Of a stretch of 64,000 bases of DNA, positions 46,571 through 56,617 are shown in pieces (the first letter of the stretch is position 1; every line of letters begins with the position of its first letter). The position numbers and the translations under genes are program-made. Origin of the DNA: Beverwykella pulmonaria (Eukaryota; Ascomycota; Dothideomycetes; Pleosporales; Melanommataceae); the NCBI GenBank assembly GCA_001599595.1, contig BCHH01000002.1:1888053-1952052 (forward strand), read 5' to 3'. Below the pieces are notes generated by a model that worked only from the letters and a program-made list of their open reading frames with translations, made no database searches and was not told the origin of the DNA.

Positions 46571-47659
46571 CTAAATACGGGCTCCTTCGTATTTACTCCT
46601 TGTATCCTTCCTCGGACTCGCTAGTGCCTTGACTGGCTGCCTCTGCCCAACATCCAAATCCAAATCCTCCACCAACCTCACCCAACTCTTCCCCGCCCTC
46701 TCCGCCAACTCCTCCACGACCCCCTCATCACTTCTCTCCATAACCCTATTAAAAAGCTCCATACTACACCACCCCTCCCACCCAATCTCCTTCAATATCG
46801 CCCTCGCCACTTTCTCCACCGGCAAATACGCCCCCCTGTCCTTCTCCCCATAGAAAAGCCTACAGTTCCTACTCCAAGACATCCTACTCGGCTGCTGCTC
46901 ATTATAAAACGCGTGTCCTGGGCGCAAAGGAGAGGAAAGGCGTTCCGCATCCACGATCTGTAGGAAGAAGATCTTCTCCTTACGTGCTTTGATTTGCTGG
47001 ACCAAGCGACGAACTGAGGCGACGACCTCCTGTTCAGCGTTTGCGGTACAGCCAGAAGGTGAGGTCGGATCCGCGTATATGCGTCCGAGGATATTGAACG
47101 TATCGAGGCAGATGCCGAAGTTTGGTCTATCGACTGCAGAAACGATGGCCCAGCACTCCTCCCAGGTATCCACATAGGTGCCCCAGGACAAACTCTCGTA
47201 TGCAAATCTGATGAGCGGTGTTTGTTGCAGTCCTAGATCTGCGAGTTCTCTAAGGTCGGACACTATGAGTGACCGGTCTCCTGATATCTGGTCTGTGGGC
47301 AAGAAGGTAGAGGGCACTTGGATGATATCCGTTCCTAACACCTTGGCGACTTCGATCCACAACTTCATCTCCTCAATCCGCTCAGCGTGCTTTGACCGGT
47401 CGAGTAGCCCCTCGTAGTGCATAAACGGTTGTAGACATATGATTTCGAGGCCGAGTGAGGCACAGAGCGTGGAGACGTAGGCGGCGGCGGAGCGCAAGTT
47501 GGAGGGGGTTTGCGGACGCGCAAGATCGGCTACGTCTTCCCAGAAGAGTTCGATGCCCTGGAGACCGTGTTTGGCGGCCATTGTGAGTTTATGGGCAAGG
47601 CTGTGGCCGGCGTAGCACCGGCCAAGCGATATGGAGGATATGGCGGGGCGGCAGGGCAT
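46571..47659 (-). CDS. qutC: 3-dehydroshikimate dehydratase QutC
   Basis: Single exon, 362 aa, matching the Neurospora qa-4 / Aspergillus qutC type. It converts 3-dehydroshikimate to protocatechuate, which then enters the beta-ketoadipate route. The fold is a xylose-isomerase-like TIM barrel. The start reads SISLGRCYAGHSLAHKL and then GLQGIELFWEDVADLA. Likely metal ligands lie in FAYESLSWGTYVDTW (Glu), FGICLDTFNILGRIYADP (Asp), FLQIVDAERLSSP (Gln/Asp) and CSMELFNRVM (Glu), by position in the family. The C-terminal 20 residues are basic and probably disordered. It is divergent from qutH. Confidence 0.94.
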   Translation of the reverse strand: MPCRPAISSISLGRCYAGHSLAHKLTMAAKHGLQGIELFWEDVADLARPQTPSNLRSAAAYVSTLCASLGLEIICLQPFMHYEGLLDRSKHAERIEEMKLWIEVAKVLGTDIIQVPSTFLPTDQISGDRSLIVSDLRELADLGLQQTPLIRFAYESLSWGTYVDTWEECWAIVSAVDRPNFGICLDTFNILGRIYADPTSPSGCTANAEQEVVASVRRLVQQIKARKEKIFFLQIVDAERLSSPLRPGHAFYNEQQPSRMSWSRNCRLFYGEKDRGAYLPVEKVARAILKEIGWEGWCSMELFNRVMERSDEGVVEELAERAGKSWVRLVEDLDLDVGQRQPVKALASPRKDTRSKYEGARI

Positions 47660-48257
47660 ACTTTGATGTTGGGATCCTATATTGCACGTAACGGATAGAT
47701 TTAATTTATTTACCCCTTGTACAAAGAAGAAGCAGATAGAAATATTTGTAGAAAGGAGAATATATAAGAGTGTCCTTGAAGTACGAAAGGTTCCGAACGA
47801 TAAGGAGTCTGAACCTTTAACTAGTTTCCTGGTTCGTCCAACGAATCAACAATAAATTGTGGGCCCTTAAACAGTTCCGTACAGCCGTCGTTGGCCGATG
47901 TCTCGATCGCGAGGGTGTTTGTGCAGGGGAAACTCTTCGATGATGTTAGTCGTGGTTGAGCTTGGACCACCGGATGAGGAGTTGATAAATGTTCTTCCAC
48001 AGACGTTCATGCCTCGGCCAGACTGGCAATATCGGAAAGCGGCTCGGATGCTTTGATGCTGACACATGTTTGGCTCCGGATTTCCCCCAGGTTGTGGGGA
48101 TTTGGGTTCCTAGTCCGTGGAGTTGGTGGAGATGAGAAGGAGAAACGTTTTGCAAATGCACATGACTGGCCGAAAGCAATTCAGACCAGTGAAGTCTAAA
48201 TTCCACCCGATAAGGTACTGCAATCAACTCCACCGTCGAAAACGTACCCTTATCAAA
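47660..48257. promoter_or_regulatory. divergent qutC-qutH promoter and qutH leader
   Basis: The 598-bp region carries both promoters. Near qutC the stretch GGATAGATTTAATTTATTTA resembles an overstretched activator site and is not convincing. Directly before the qutH start is an inverted repeat with arms GATAAGGTAC (48209-48218) and GTACCCTTATC (48244-48254). Confidence 0.5.
48209..48254. repeat. inverted repeat just upstream of the qutH start
   Basis: GATAAGGTAC at 48209-48218 pairs with GTACCCTTATC at 48244-48254, with one bulged base and a 25-nt loop. The repeat ends three bases before the ATG at 48258. It could be a split GATA-type binding site or a leader hairpin. Confidence 0.45.
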
Positions 48258-49383
48258 ATGAAATCTTCCAACCCTATCAAAATTGCCATCGTCGGCACGG
48301 GTCTGATCGGCCCAAGGCATGCTGAAGCCATACTCAACGAACCCTCCGCGGAATTGACATCTATTGTCGATCCAAGTCCAGCAGCAGAAGCCGTAGCTGA
48401 AAGGCTCAAATGCCCGCTGTTCAAGTCGGTCAAGGAGATGCTCGCTTCTTCAATTAAGCCAGATGCTGCATTGGTCTGCACACCAAATCATACCCATGTT
48501 TTAATCTCGAAAGAGCTGTTAGAGGGAGGCGTGCATGTGCTTTGTGAGAAGCCCATATCTGTTGATGTTGCCAGTGGACAGGAATTGGTGCATATAATCA
48601 AGTCGTGGCGGGAAGACCGTAGCATGCAGATCTGACAAGGTACAGGTGGCGTGCGCAAAGACCTACAATCGGCACCTCTTAATCGGCCATCATCGACGCT
48701 TCAATCGTTATGTCGTGGCCACCAAGGAGCTTCTTCCTTCGTTGGGTCAAGTCATTTCCGTAAACGGACTGTGGACCATATATAAGCCGGCGGAATACTT
48801 TGATCCTCCCACAGAATGGCGACGGCTTGACTCGGCTGGCCCCATCCTCATCAATCTCATCCATGAGATTGATATTCTTCATTACTTGTTTGGCCCTATT
48901 GTTCGCGTCTACGCCGAAAAGAGCACGTCTCAAAGAGGCCATGCGGCAGAAGAGGGAGCTGCCATTACTCTCAAATTCAAGAACGGCATCGTTGGCACAT
49001 TCTTACTCTCTGACGCCGTTGTCTCGCCCCACAACTTCGAGAGTGGTACTGGGGAAAATCCGACGATTCCCAAGGTCGGTCAGGACTTTTACAGGATTTT
49101 TGGCTCTTCGGCAAGCCTAAGCGTTCCCGACATGATGCGATGGACATATCCGGATGGTGTCCGAACCTGGAATTCAAAACCGAGTTGTGAGAAGCTGGAA
49201 GTACTGGAGACTAAAATCCCATTCGAACTGCAAATTGAGCACTTCGTGAAGGTCATCAGAGGCGAAGAGGCTCCAAGCTGTTCTGGTATTGAGGGGCTTC
49301 GCGCGGTGTTGGTATGCGAGGCGATCAGGAAATCTATGATAGACAATCTTCCTATAGAAATTCCAGTAGACCAACTGATCTAG
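48258..49383 (+). CDS. qutH: Gfo/Idh/MocA-family oxidoreductase, QutH-like
   Basis: Exons are 48258-48587 and 48646-49383, giving 355 aa. The 58-nt intron uses a GTGCAT donor, phase 0, and ends CTGACAAGGTACAG. Splicing joins SGQEL to VACAKTYNRHLLIGHHRRFN, restoring the family pattern. The Rossmann loop is IAIVGTGLIGPRHA at residue 8. EKP (in VLCEKPISVD) carries the usual catalytic lysine. The C-terminal Gfo/Idh/MocA domain begins at about 130 (GHHRRFNRY, then ILINLIHEIDILHYLFG). NAD(P) use is expected. Aspergillus quinate clusters include a qutH annotated as an oxidoreductase, with no proven reaction that I know of. Its place between qutC and qutA supports co-regulation. Confidence 0.85.
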
Positions 49384-49588
49384 CAGGAGAGAATAACAAG
49401 AGTGCGTTTAGGAGGATCTTTAGAAGGCTGTAAAAGGTGTGCTGGCAGATACGGTAGGGTTTAGTAGAGCAGTTTTAATCCTATTACACGCGGCCTGAAT
49501 TCTAGTGATTCTCCCCAGTTGTAGGAGCACGCACTGCTTATTTTCGTGGAAAGTTTCATGCTTGAAGTCTCGTCGTGTTATGATCCTC

Positions 49589-52360
49589 CTAGGGTCTATC
49601 GTAGAATGTGCTCGGATCAAGATGATTTGCATCGTTACTACCCTGGGGCAGATACACCGGATTCAATGAGTTGAATTGCCCAAACTCCGCAGAAAGCAAA
49701 TCAGCCATATTCGCATCGGGGGCAAACCCCAGATTTTGCATGAACTGAGGTTGATTCTCGACTCTCTCAGCACCATCAAGCGACGCCAACTCATCAAAGA
49801 AGTTCTCGATGTCGCGGGAGGTTGTTGAGTTGCGATGATGCATTAAAGATGGGTTGAAGGCATTCTCAAACCGCGAAGTTTCGAAGTTCTGGATGGCCAG
49901 TGTGTTCTGGAAGTCCATGGGATGTGCTGGGGGATGTGTGGAGCTTGCGGGGTTCATATCTGGAAGAAGGTCTTCGAGAAGGGTAGAGCTTGTTTGCGGC
50001 CTGTTCATACCAGGGGTCGAGTTGCTGATTGGGATGAAAGATGGGTTGTACGGAATCTGAATGGATTCGGGCGTTTTTGGTAGTTGTATGTTGGTAGAAG
50101 CAAAGGAATGCTTAGAATGGGAACTTGCTGGTCCCTGTGTGCTGAAGTGAGAACTGGATGTCCATGCTTGTGTGAAGTCTGACTGGATCTTCTGAAATCG
50201 AACCTGGAGTCCTCGATCCGATGAATCGAACCCTTTAGTTCTCTGGACAACTTGGAGTAAGCAATGAAGGATAGGAGGTAGAGCGGCCAAGCCAAGCACA
50301 TTCTGAAAGTGCTCCAGGATTTCCAGGATGCGCTGCATCCAGGGTTGTGAAGAGAACAAAATGAGGGACGAGCAGTAATATAATAACTGCAGTAGAAGCG
50401 CAGGTGGAGTGGACGGGGTCGCAACGTGCTCGGTTTTGATATAGTCAAATGTCGGTGGCAATGAAGCCTTCCAGAGTTCAGCCCGCGCTATGACTTCCTG
50501 CATAGAAGGGATGGATTGGTTGTACAAGTTAGTCGAGCCTATGATTCCGACAATCTCAACGAGGTTGTTAAAAGTACTCAAACTGAGCACGGGTGTCCGA
50601 GAATTATTTCTTGCTTCCAGTCTAAGGCAACCAGCCCAAGGTTGCCATTCTTCTAGGCCATCTTCGTTGACTCTTCCAATGTGCTCAACGTCGAGACTCT
50701 GAAGATACGGACGTCGCTGCAACTGCATCGAAATAAGTGTGTCCAGAAGAAAGCATCCAGCAAAGACATGTCTAAATCTTAACGTGCGAGACGATTCGAT
50801 GCGTTGTAAGCCCATTATGATCCGAGTGGCATGGCCTACGACCATCCAGGCAGCTTCTGGGGCTGACTGACTTGTATTGAACAAAGCCAATATAAGCAGT
50901 GCTTTTACATGTCCTAGCTCAAAGGCATCCAGTTCAAGGGGTATCAATGTTCGTGCAATGTTGTATAGTTGTGCGGGAGTATATTGGGTGGTGTTTTCTA
51001 GATTGTATGGTTAGCTATTGTATAAGAAAGATGATATTGATATGGGGTGAATGAGACCACGTAATCTTGCGCAGGCTCGGATCGTTCACGGCATAGTGTG
51101 GAATGAAAGTCTCGAGAAATCTTACCCTCTGCAATCCCGTCATGTCGAAGATCCGTGGGGCCAGCCTGGGAGTCTTGAATGGATGCCAAAGCAAGGATAC
51201 TCCAAAGTTCCGCGTGATCTCCAGAATTGGGTAGTTTCGATGATGATAATAGAAGGCCGTGCTCTGGGTAAGAATACGTCAACTTCAAAACGTCGTGTTT
51301 CTCAGATATAGGGAACCAGCAATGGGTATACGCGAAGTAGAGATCGAAGAGACGCCACCTGTTTGTCGGCAGTACGGTAGGATAAGCGTTAGGAAGCACC
51401 TATTTGGAGATGGTTAGCATTGTATTTGGGCTCGACGTGCAACATAGTGGCACTACGAGAAAGATAGCTTTTACTGGAAGTGGTAGCCTTACCTCTTCTT
51501 GTGGTAGTTGGCCTGAAGGTGGATAATATGAGTTGGTGTCTTCGGCGGCCTTTTGCGGTATTACAATTGATGCGATATTTGGACTACGATTTGGGGGAGG
51601 ACGCTGTTGAATGGGCAGTGACTCCTTCAAGAAATAGTCAGCTTACCATCCTTTTTGATGGGATATGATGGCCTCACCTCTTCTTGCTGCTGTATCCCAT
51701 GGGTCTGATAGTTCAAGTTGGGTGCGGTAGACTCAGCATCGGTGTCTTCGTCATCGGTGTCTGGAGTTCTACTGCTGTCGTGTCCATGGTTGGGGATTTC
51801 CTCCCCGGAAAGCAACTTGTCGATATCTTTACAAAACCGGCTTTTCCTCCAGCTTTTGTGCAGTTTATTTGAGTCTTTCGTATCTCGCCCAAGGAGCACT
51901 GATGATGAACCCTCTTGTGTTAATTTCCTGTTCAACAACGCCTCAGCGTCGGTGTTCTGAAAGAGCCAGGTAAGAGCAAGTTCTAGGGACCGAATGTAGC
52001 CTACAAGAAGGAGGCAGCAGTCAGCACCATAAACAATTACAGGAAGGCGATGCTTCCCGAGCCATTGATACTCCCACTGGACTCCGCTAGCACACCTAAA
52101 AAATGTGCTCCTATTGGGAATGAATGCAAGGCGATTCGTTTCTACGTACCTGGCTGAATACCTCGCTTCTTGGGGTTCGCAGTATACGTGCAATCTCTCT
52201 TGGATGCGGTGCAGGTAAAACAGACGGGCTGCACCCCGTCGCATTTCTCCCGGGCTGTTCGACACTGATCGCAAGCTCTCGACACGCGAGAACGTTTGGC
52301 CGTCTTATCCTCATTGTTCGAGGCGCCTGGTTTGCGTTTATTCTGGCCTTGGGTAGGCAT
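49589..52360 (-). CDS. qutA: quinate pathway activator QutA (Zn2Cys6 transcription factor)
   Basis: Minus-strand exons: 52360-52150, 52000-51678, 51624-51493, 51399-51126 and 50997-49589, giving 782 aa. All five exons join in phase. The Zn2Cys6 cluster is C30, C33, C40, C47, C50 and C57 (RACDQCRTAREKCDG), followed by NPKKRGIQPGYIRSLELAL as in QutA and QA-1F. A Ser/Asp-rich acidic linker follows. The fungal-specific factor domain covers roughly 215-600 (RWRLFDLYFAYTHCWFPIS, then ELDAFELGHVKALLILALF). The tail is Ser/Pro/Asn-rich and is a likely activation region. It activates the qut genes when quinate is present. It shares a 1-kb upstream region with its antagonist qutR. Confidence 0.92.
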
Positions 52361-53362
52361 AGATGCTGTGCCGTGGTGGAAAAGAGTAGTCGCTTCGCGA
52401 TTCCATCCACAATCTATCCTCGGAGCGAGCCAGCACAAGCGATGGGAATGGGTCAGTTCAAGACAGTGCTCTCCCCTAGAAGTTGCCTGATTGCCTTAGT
52501 CGCAACGCAAGATCGTGGTCCTACGTGGTGCAACGGGCAACATGCACTCTCTTCGCCACTCAGGCTGGGGGGTTGAAGTGGAGAAGGCGCTGTCGCTTCA
52601 CATATTCTGGGGGTTGAGTGCACAGCCTTTTGAGCGCGACGGCTTCTCGATGCGGATCAGTCTAAGATTTCTTGGGACAACAAGCTCTAGATGAGAATCC
52701 GGAGAACTAGGCAGGGGTGTGCGAGGGCATCCGTGAAACGTCTAGAAATGGTCAATTGCATTCATCGACAACCGGGCGACAACATGCTCACAGGGTATGT
52801 ACTTTGCTATTCCCATCGCGTGTCAATACCGACGATGGCCACTGACGGTTGGTAATGGGCCAAAGCTGAGAGGATTGCGGTCGTCAAATTCAAAAGTGGA
52901 GAACGAAACCTGGGGTAGCGACAGAAACAGCTTAGCGTCCGAACTTAGGAGGGGTCATCCAGCCTCGCAGCCACGCCAAGAGGTGCGGATGAATGTTTAC
53001 CAGGCCAGCTTCATCGCATTCTCTCTCCTTCACCATGGCCGTGGTGCTCTCCGAGTCATTCGCCCCGCCCACGCCCTCGCCGAACCCACCTGATTGAGCA
53101 TCTTGCACGGCTCTGCGACACCATCAGAGCAAACCTGCATCAGATGTGGCGAGCGACCCTCTTACCCCCCTGGAGTCTCCTGCATGCCGCCTAGGACAGA
53201 ACGCTGCCAGAGTTCTGAACGCGGGAAAAGGGACACCGCTCTCCGCCAATGAAGAGTACGAGAATCTAGACCAAAAAGCGACACTGATATCCCTATATCG
53301 ACCCTATGCGCCAGGATTTCACAAGACGTCTCCCAGGCACAGCTTGAGAGATTTGGATCACC
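52361..53362. promoter_or_regulatory. divergent qutA-qutR control region
   Basis: This 1,002-bp region separates the activator and repressor genes. I found no GGATAA-type activator site in it. No other gene is supported, although short frames exist (for example 53146-53362, in another frame to qutR). Confidence 0.5.
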
Positions 53363-56101
53363 ATGGCATCTGCAGTGGGAACGAAGAGAGCTTTCTCTGC
53401 ACTCGGCGATGTGGAAGCGGGGCGCAATGGGTGGAATGCTTCAAAAAACCCCCCGTCTGCCTTCAATGGACCGTCCCAGAGGCAAAGGATTGGCGCGGAC
53501 GGATCTTGTAAGTCGAACAGCCCCCCGGATTGGAATCTGGAGTGTTCAGAGCATACTAATGCAACCACAGACACATTGAATCCAAGCAATCGATCCACCC
53601 CTCGGACTACACCCACACCCACACTTGCACCTGCACCTCGCGATTCCCCCCGCGTTTTCGAGCCGAATGCCTCCATCGTCCTCATCGGCATCCGCGGGAC
53701 CGGGAAGTCCACATTAGCAGTCATAGCATCCGTGGCGTGCCAGAGACGGGTTGTGGATGTCGAAACCCTATTTTATGAAGCCACGGGCTTCTCCACCGCA
53801 AAATACAGGAAACAGTTTGGCGCATCCAACCACAACCTGCGCCAGGAAGACCTGCTCCGCACCGCGCTTCAGACCTGGGATAAAGGCGCCATCATAGTAT
53901 GTAACGGGAGCTCGTTGGAGCGCACTGGGCAAGCTCTTCTGCAAGACTTCTCCCGGACGCATCCCGTCGTCTATATCATGCGAGAGCTGCCTAGTATACA
54001 TCAATATCTCGAGGTGCTGGACGAATCGAAGCTTCAAGATCTACTCGCTTTCAGCAGTCCCATATTTCGACGCTGCTCCAATTACGAATTCTACAATATG
54101 TCGGAGACGAAAGCTGCTTTCTCCATCGCTCCTGTGAACCAACCTTCGGTCCCTGCGTTTCTTACTCTGAAACGCGCTGAGCGGACTTTCCTAAAATTCT
54201 TGTCTCTCGTCACTTCCCAAGAAAACACCCAAGGGGCCATTCAAAACACCATTCCACCGCTGCAGCCGGGTTTCCCGCTCTCAGACGTGGCCACAGAGCT
54301 GAGGAGATATACATGCGCTGTTCAAGTGCCCCTGTCAGTTTTGCTAGCCGAACAGGCGGACATTGAAGATCTGGAATTTGGCTCGGATGCTTTCGAGATT
54401 GTGGTGGATCCCGTGGAATTGGATACGCACATGCAAAGACTTACGTCCGAAAAAGCTGACCAGATCAGTCGAAGCATCTCGAGAGTGAGGCGGAGTACTG
54501 TTGTCCCAATCATCTACCACGTGATGCCAATCGCTGGACATATCTCGAGACGGACATCGTACCTCGAACACGTACGACATGGATTGCGCTTGGCCCCAGA
54601 ATTTGCTACGATTGATCTCTCCTTGGACGAGGAAGCCATCCTTGAGTTAGTGAGAACCAGAGGGTCGGCCAAAATCATTGGGCACCTTCACGCCGCCACA
54701 GACTGGTATAACCCTTTCTGGCTCCAGAAGTATGAGACGGCCATGCGTCTAGGATGCGATATCGTGCGATTCACTCGCCCAGCAAACTTTATGGAGGACA
54801 ACGCCGCCATCCAAAGCTTCAGAAACAAGGTCAATGAACAATCCAGGACCATTCCCCTGATATGCTTCAACACGGGTCGAGCAGGGCGTCGTTCGGCATG
54901 TTTCAACCAAGTGCTCACCAGCGTCATTCCTGAGTCATTAAGGGAGAGCCCAGACTTCGCCAGCAGAGTGGAAAGCAACCCGGAAACATCGTGGATCACG
55001 GCACGGGAAGCTACGCATGCTTTGTATGCTTCGTTTACGTACGATCCAATGCAGTTCTACATCATCGGGGCCAGCGCCGGATACAGCTTGTCGCCTACCA
55101 TGCACAATGTTGCCTATAAGGCGTGCGGGATGCCCCACCACTTTCAGACTCTTCAAACACCAACGCTAAACCGCTTGCAAGACCTAGTGCAGAATCCCAA
55201 CTTTGGCGGCACTGCTATAAGTCTGCCTTTCAAGATCGAGGTCATCTCTCTTACGCATTCTCTGAGCCGACATGCGCGCGCCATCGGAGCTGTTAATACG
55301 CTCATACCCGTCCGTCACCTGAATCCCGATGGCAGCATCCCCGAAGACCTAGAACTGCTTCAAGAGCGCAATCAAGCAGGCCCCATCAAGGCCTTGTACG
55401 GAGATAATACTGACTGGATCGGCATACGATCATGTATTCGACGAGGTCTCTCACCGGCGAATGCTGTGAGGCCGACTACATGTAGTCTTGTTGTCGGGTC
55501 AGGCGGAATGGCACGCGCTGCTGTGTATGCCATGTTGCAGATAGGAGTGAAGAACATTGTCATCTTCAATCGAACATATGCAAACGCAGAGAAGCTCGTC
55601 GCCCATTTCACCCGTCTTGTTTCCTCACCCTCCAGTACTGGCGTACTCCCTTCAGTAACCAGCCAAGGACCTCCTCCAACATTCCGCATTCTCCAGTCTC
55701 GAGATGATCCATGGCCGTCCGATCTACGCTCGCCGACAATTATCCTTTCCTGCATCCCCACGCACCCGGTCGGCGACAGCCCCGCGCCAAACTTCACGCT
55801 TCCCAAGCCATGGATGGAGAGTCCAACTGGGGGTGTTGTCATCGAGTTGGCCTACCGAACGCTGAAAACGCCCCTGATGAAGCAAATCCGAGAAGAAGCT
55901 CCTCGGTCTTGGATATGCCTTGATGGGCTGGATCTTTTGCCAGAACAGGGATTCGCGCAGTTTGAGATGTTTACAGGAAAGCGGGCTCCAAGGAGGATCA
56001 TGCGAGAGGAGGTTTTGAGGTCCTGGACTGATGACCAGGGGCAGAGTGATCTAGGGATGGTGCAAGCGAGGTTAGAGGCGATTGATGACCAGGAGCTGTG
56101 A
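53363..56101 (+). CDS. qutR: quinate repressor QutR (AROM-derived three-domain protein)
   Basis: Exons are 53363-53507 and 53571-56101, giving 891 aa. The 63-nt intron has GTAAGT, ACTAAT and CCACAG signals but no stop, so the whole span is open and easily misread as one exon. Domains in order: a disordered Pro/Thr-rich start, a shikimate-kinase-like P-loop (GIRGTGKST, 88-96), a type I dehydroquinase-like domain, then a shikimate-dehydrogenase-like domain (GASAGYSLSPTMHN, LPFK, GDNTDWIGIRS, GSGGMARAA). These correspond to the last three domains of the AROM enzyme. In the dehydroquinase-like part the Schiff-base lysine is Arg448 (DIVRF). Family members bind and silence QutA without inducer. Confidence 0.93.
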   Translation: MASAVGTKRAFSALGDVEAGRNGWNASKNPPSAFNGPSQRQRIGADGSCKSNSPPDWNLECSEHTNATTDTLNPSNRSTPRTTPTPTLAPAPRDSPRVFEPNASIVLIGIRGTGKSTLAVIASVACQRRVVDVETLFYEATGFSTAKYRKQFGASNHNLRQEDLLRTALQTWDKGAIIVCNGSSLERTGQALLQDFSRTHPVVYIMRELPSIHQYLEVLDESKLQDLLAFSSPIFRRCSNYEFYNMSETKAAFSIAPVNQPSVPAFLTLKRAERTFLKFLSLVTSQENTQGAIQNTIPPLQPGFPLSDVATELRRYTCAVQVPLSVLLAEQADIEDLEFGSDAFEIVVDPVELDTHMQRLTSEKADQISRSISRVRRSTVVPIIYHVMPIAGHISRRTSYLEHVRHGLRLAPEFATIDLSLDEEAILELVRTRGSAKIIGHLHAATDWYNPFWLQKYETAMRLGCDIVRFTRPANFMEDNAAIQSFRNKVNEQSRTIPLICFNTGRAGRRSACFNQVLTSVIPESLRESPDFASRVESNPETSWITAREATHALYASFTYDPMQFYIIGASAGYSLSPTMHNVAYKACGMPHHFQTLQTPTLNRLQDLVQNPNFGGTAISLPFKIEVISLTHSLSRHARAIGAVNTLIPVRHLNPDGSIPEDLELLQERNQAGPIKALYGDNTDWIGIRSCIRRGLSPANAVRPTTCSLVVGSGGMARAAVYAMLQIGVKNIVIFNRTYANAEKLVAHFTRLVSSPSSTGVLPSVTSQGPPPTFRILQSRDDPWPSDLRSPTIILSCIPTHPVGDSPAPNFTLPKPWMESPTGGVVIELAYRTLKTPLMKQIREEAPRSWICLDGLDLLPEQGFAQFEMFTGKRAPRRIMREEVLRSWTDDQGQSDLGMVQARLEAIDDQEL

Positions 56102-56617
56102 TATCAAATATACATTTACAATTCTGAAATCATTACTATACAAGCCGCCAGCACTGCTTCTACTCAACCAATCGCCAGAACCATTTTCTACTGTGTTTGA
56201 GTGACAGAAACTGCTTCCTATGCCTCCTCGCCAGCTTGAACAGACAATGAATCGTCCGATGAATTAAGAAAATGATGAAGAGGACATTCCTCAGCTGCCT
56301 AGCTCTAAACGGAATTGAAAGGCCAAATGCGCAGTACAATAAGGGAGTCAAAACAGCCTGTGACAGCGGAATAAACCGTGAAATGTCGAGCTATGACCAC
56401 CAGCGAAAACCGTTTTGAGCGGATAATGCCTGCGCAGATCTCTACAGCGCACGTGCCACGTGAACGCTTGCCAGACCCTCACACGCGCGCCCACGACAAC
56501 GGGCCCCAACGTCACCAATCCAATTCACCACCCTACGACGCCGAATATATTCTACGCAATCGCATCGCCTCGATCCCACGCTGCTATGCACCTCTAAACA
56601 CAACTACCACGACGGCC
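56102..56617. other. intergenic region and leader of the next gene
   Basis: The first half is the qutR 3' UTR. In the second half an open frame from 56378 is continuous with the next gene, so up to 80 extra N-terminal residues are possible. That stretch reads as His/Pro/Arg-rich and unstructured, and I treat it as 5' leader. Confidence 0.4.

Noticed and set aside
47690..47712. Possible QutA site before qutC (GGATAG...TTTACC)
   Set aside because: The centre is too long and the half-sites are imperfect; chance similarity in AT-rich DNA.
49384..49588. Possible small gene between qutH and qutA
   Set aside because: Only 205 bp between two convergent stops; the frame there is an antisense shadow.
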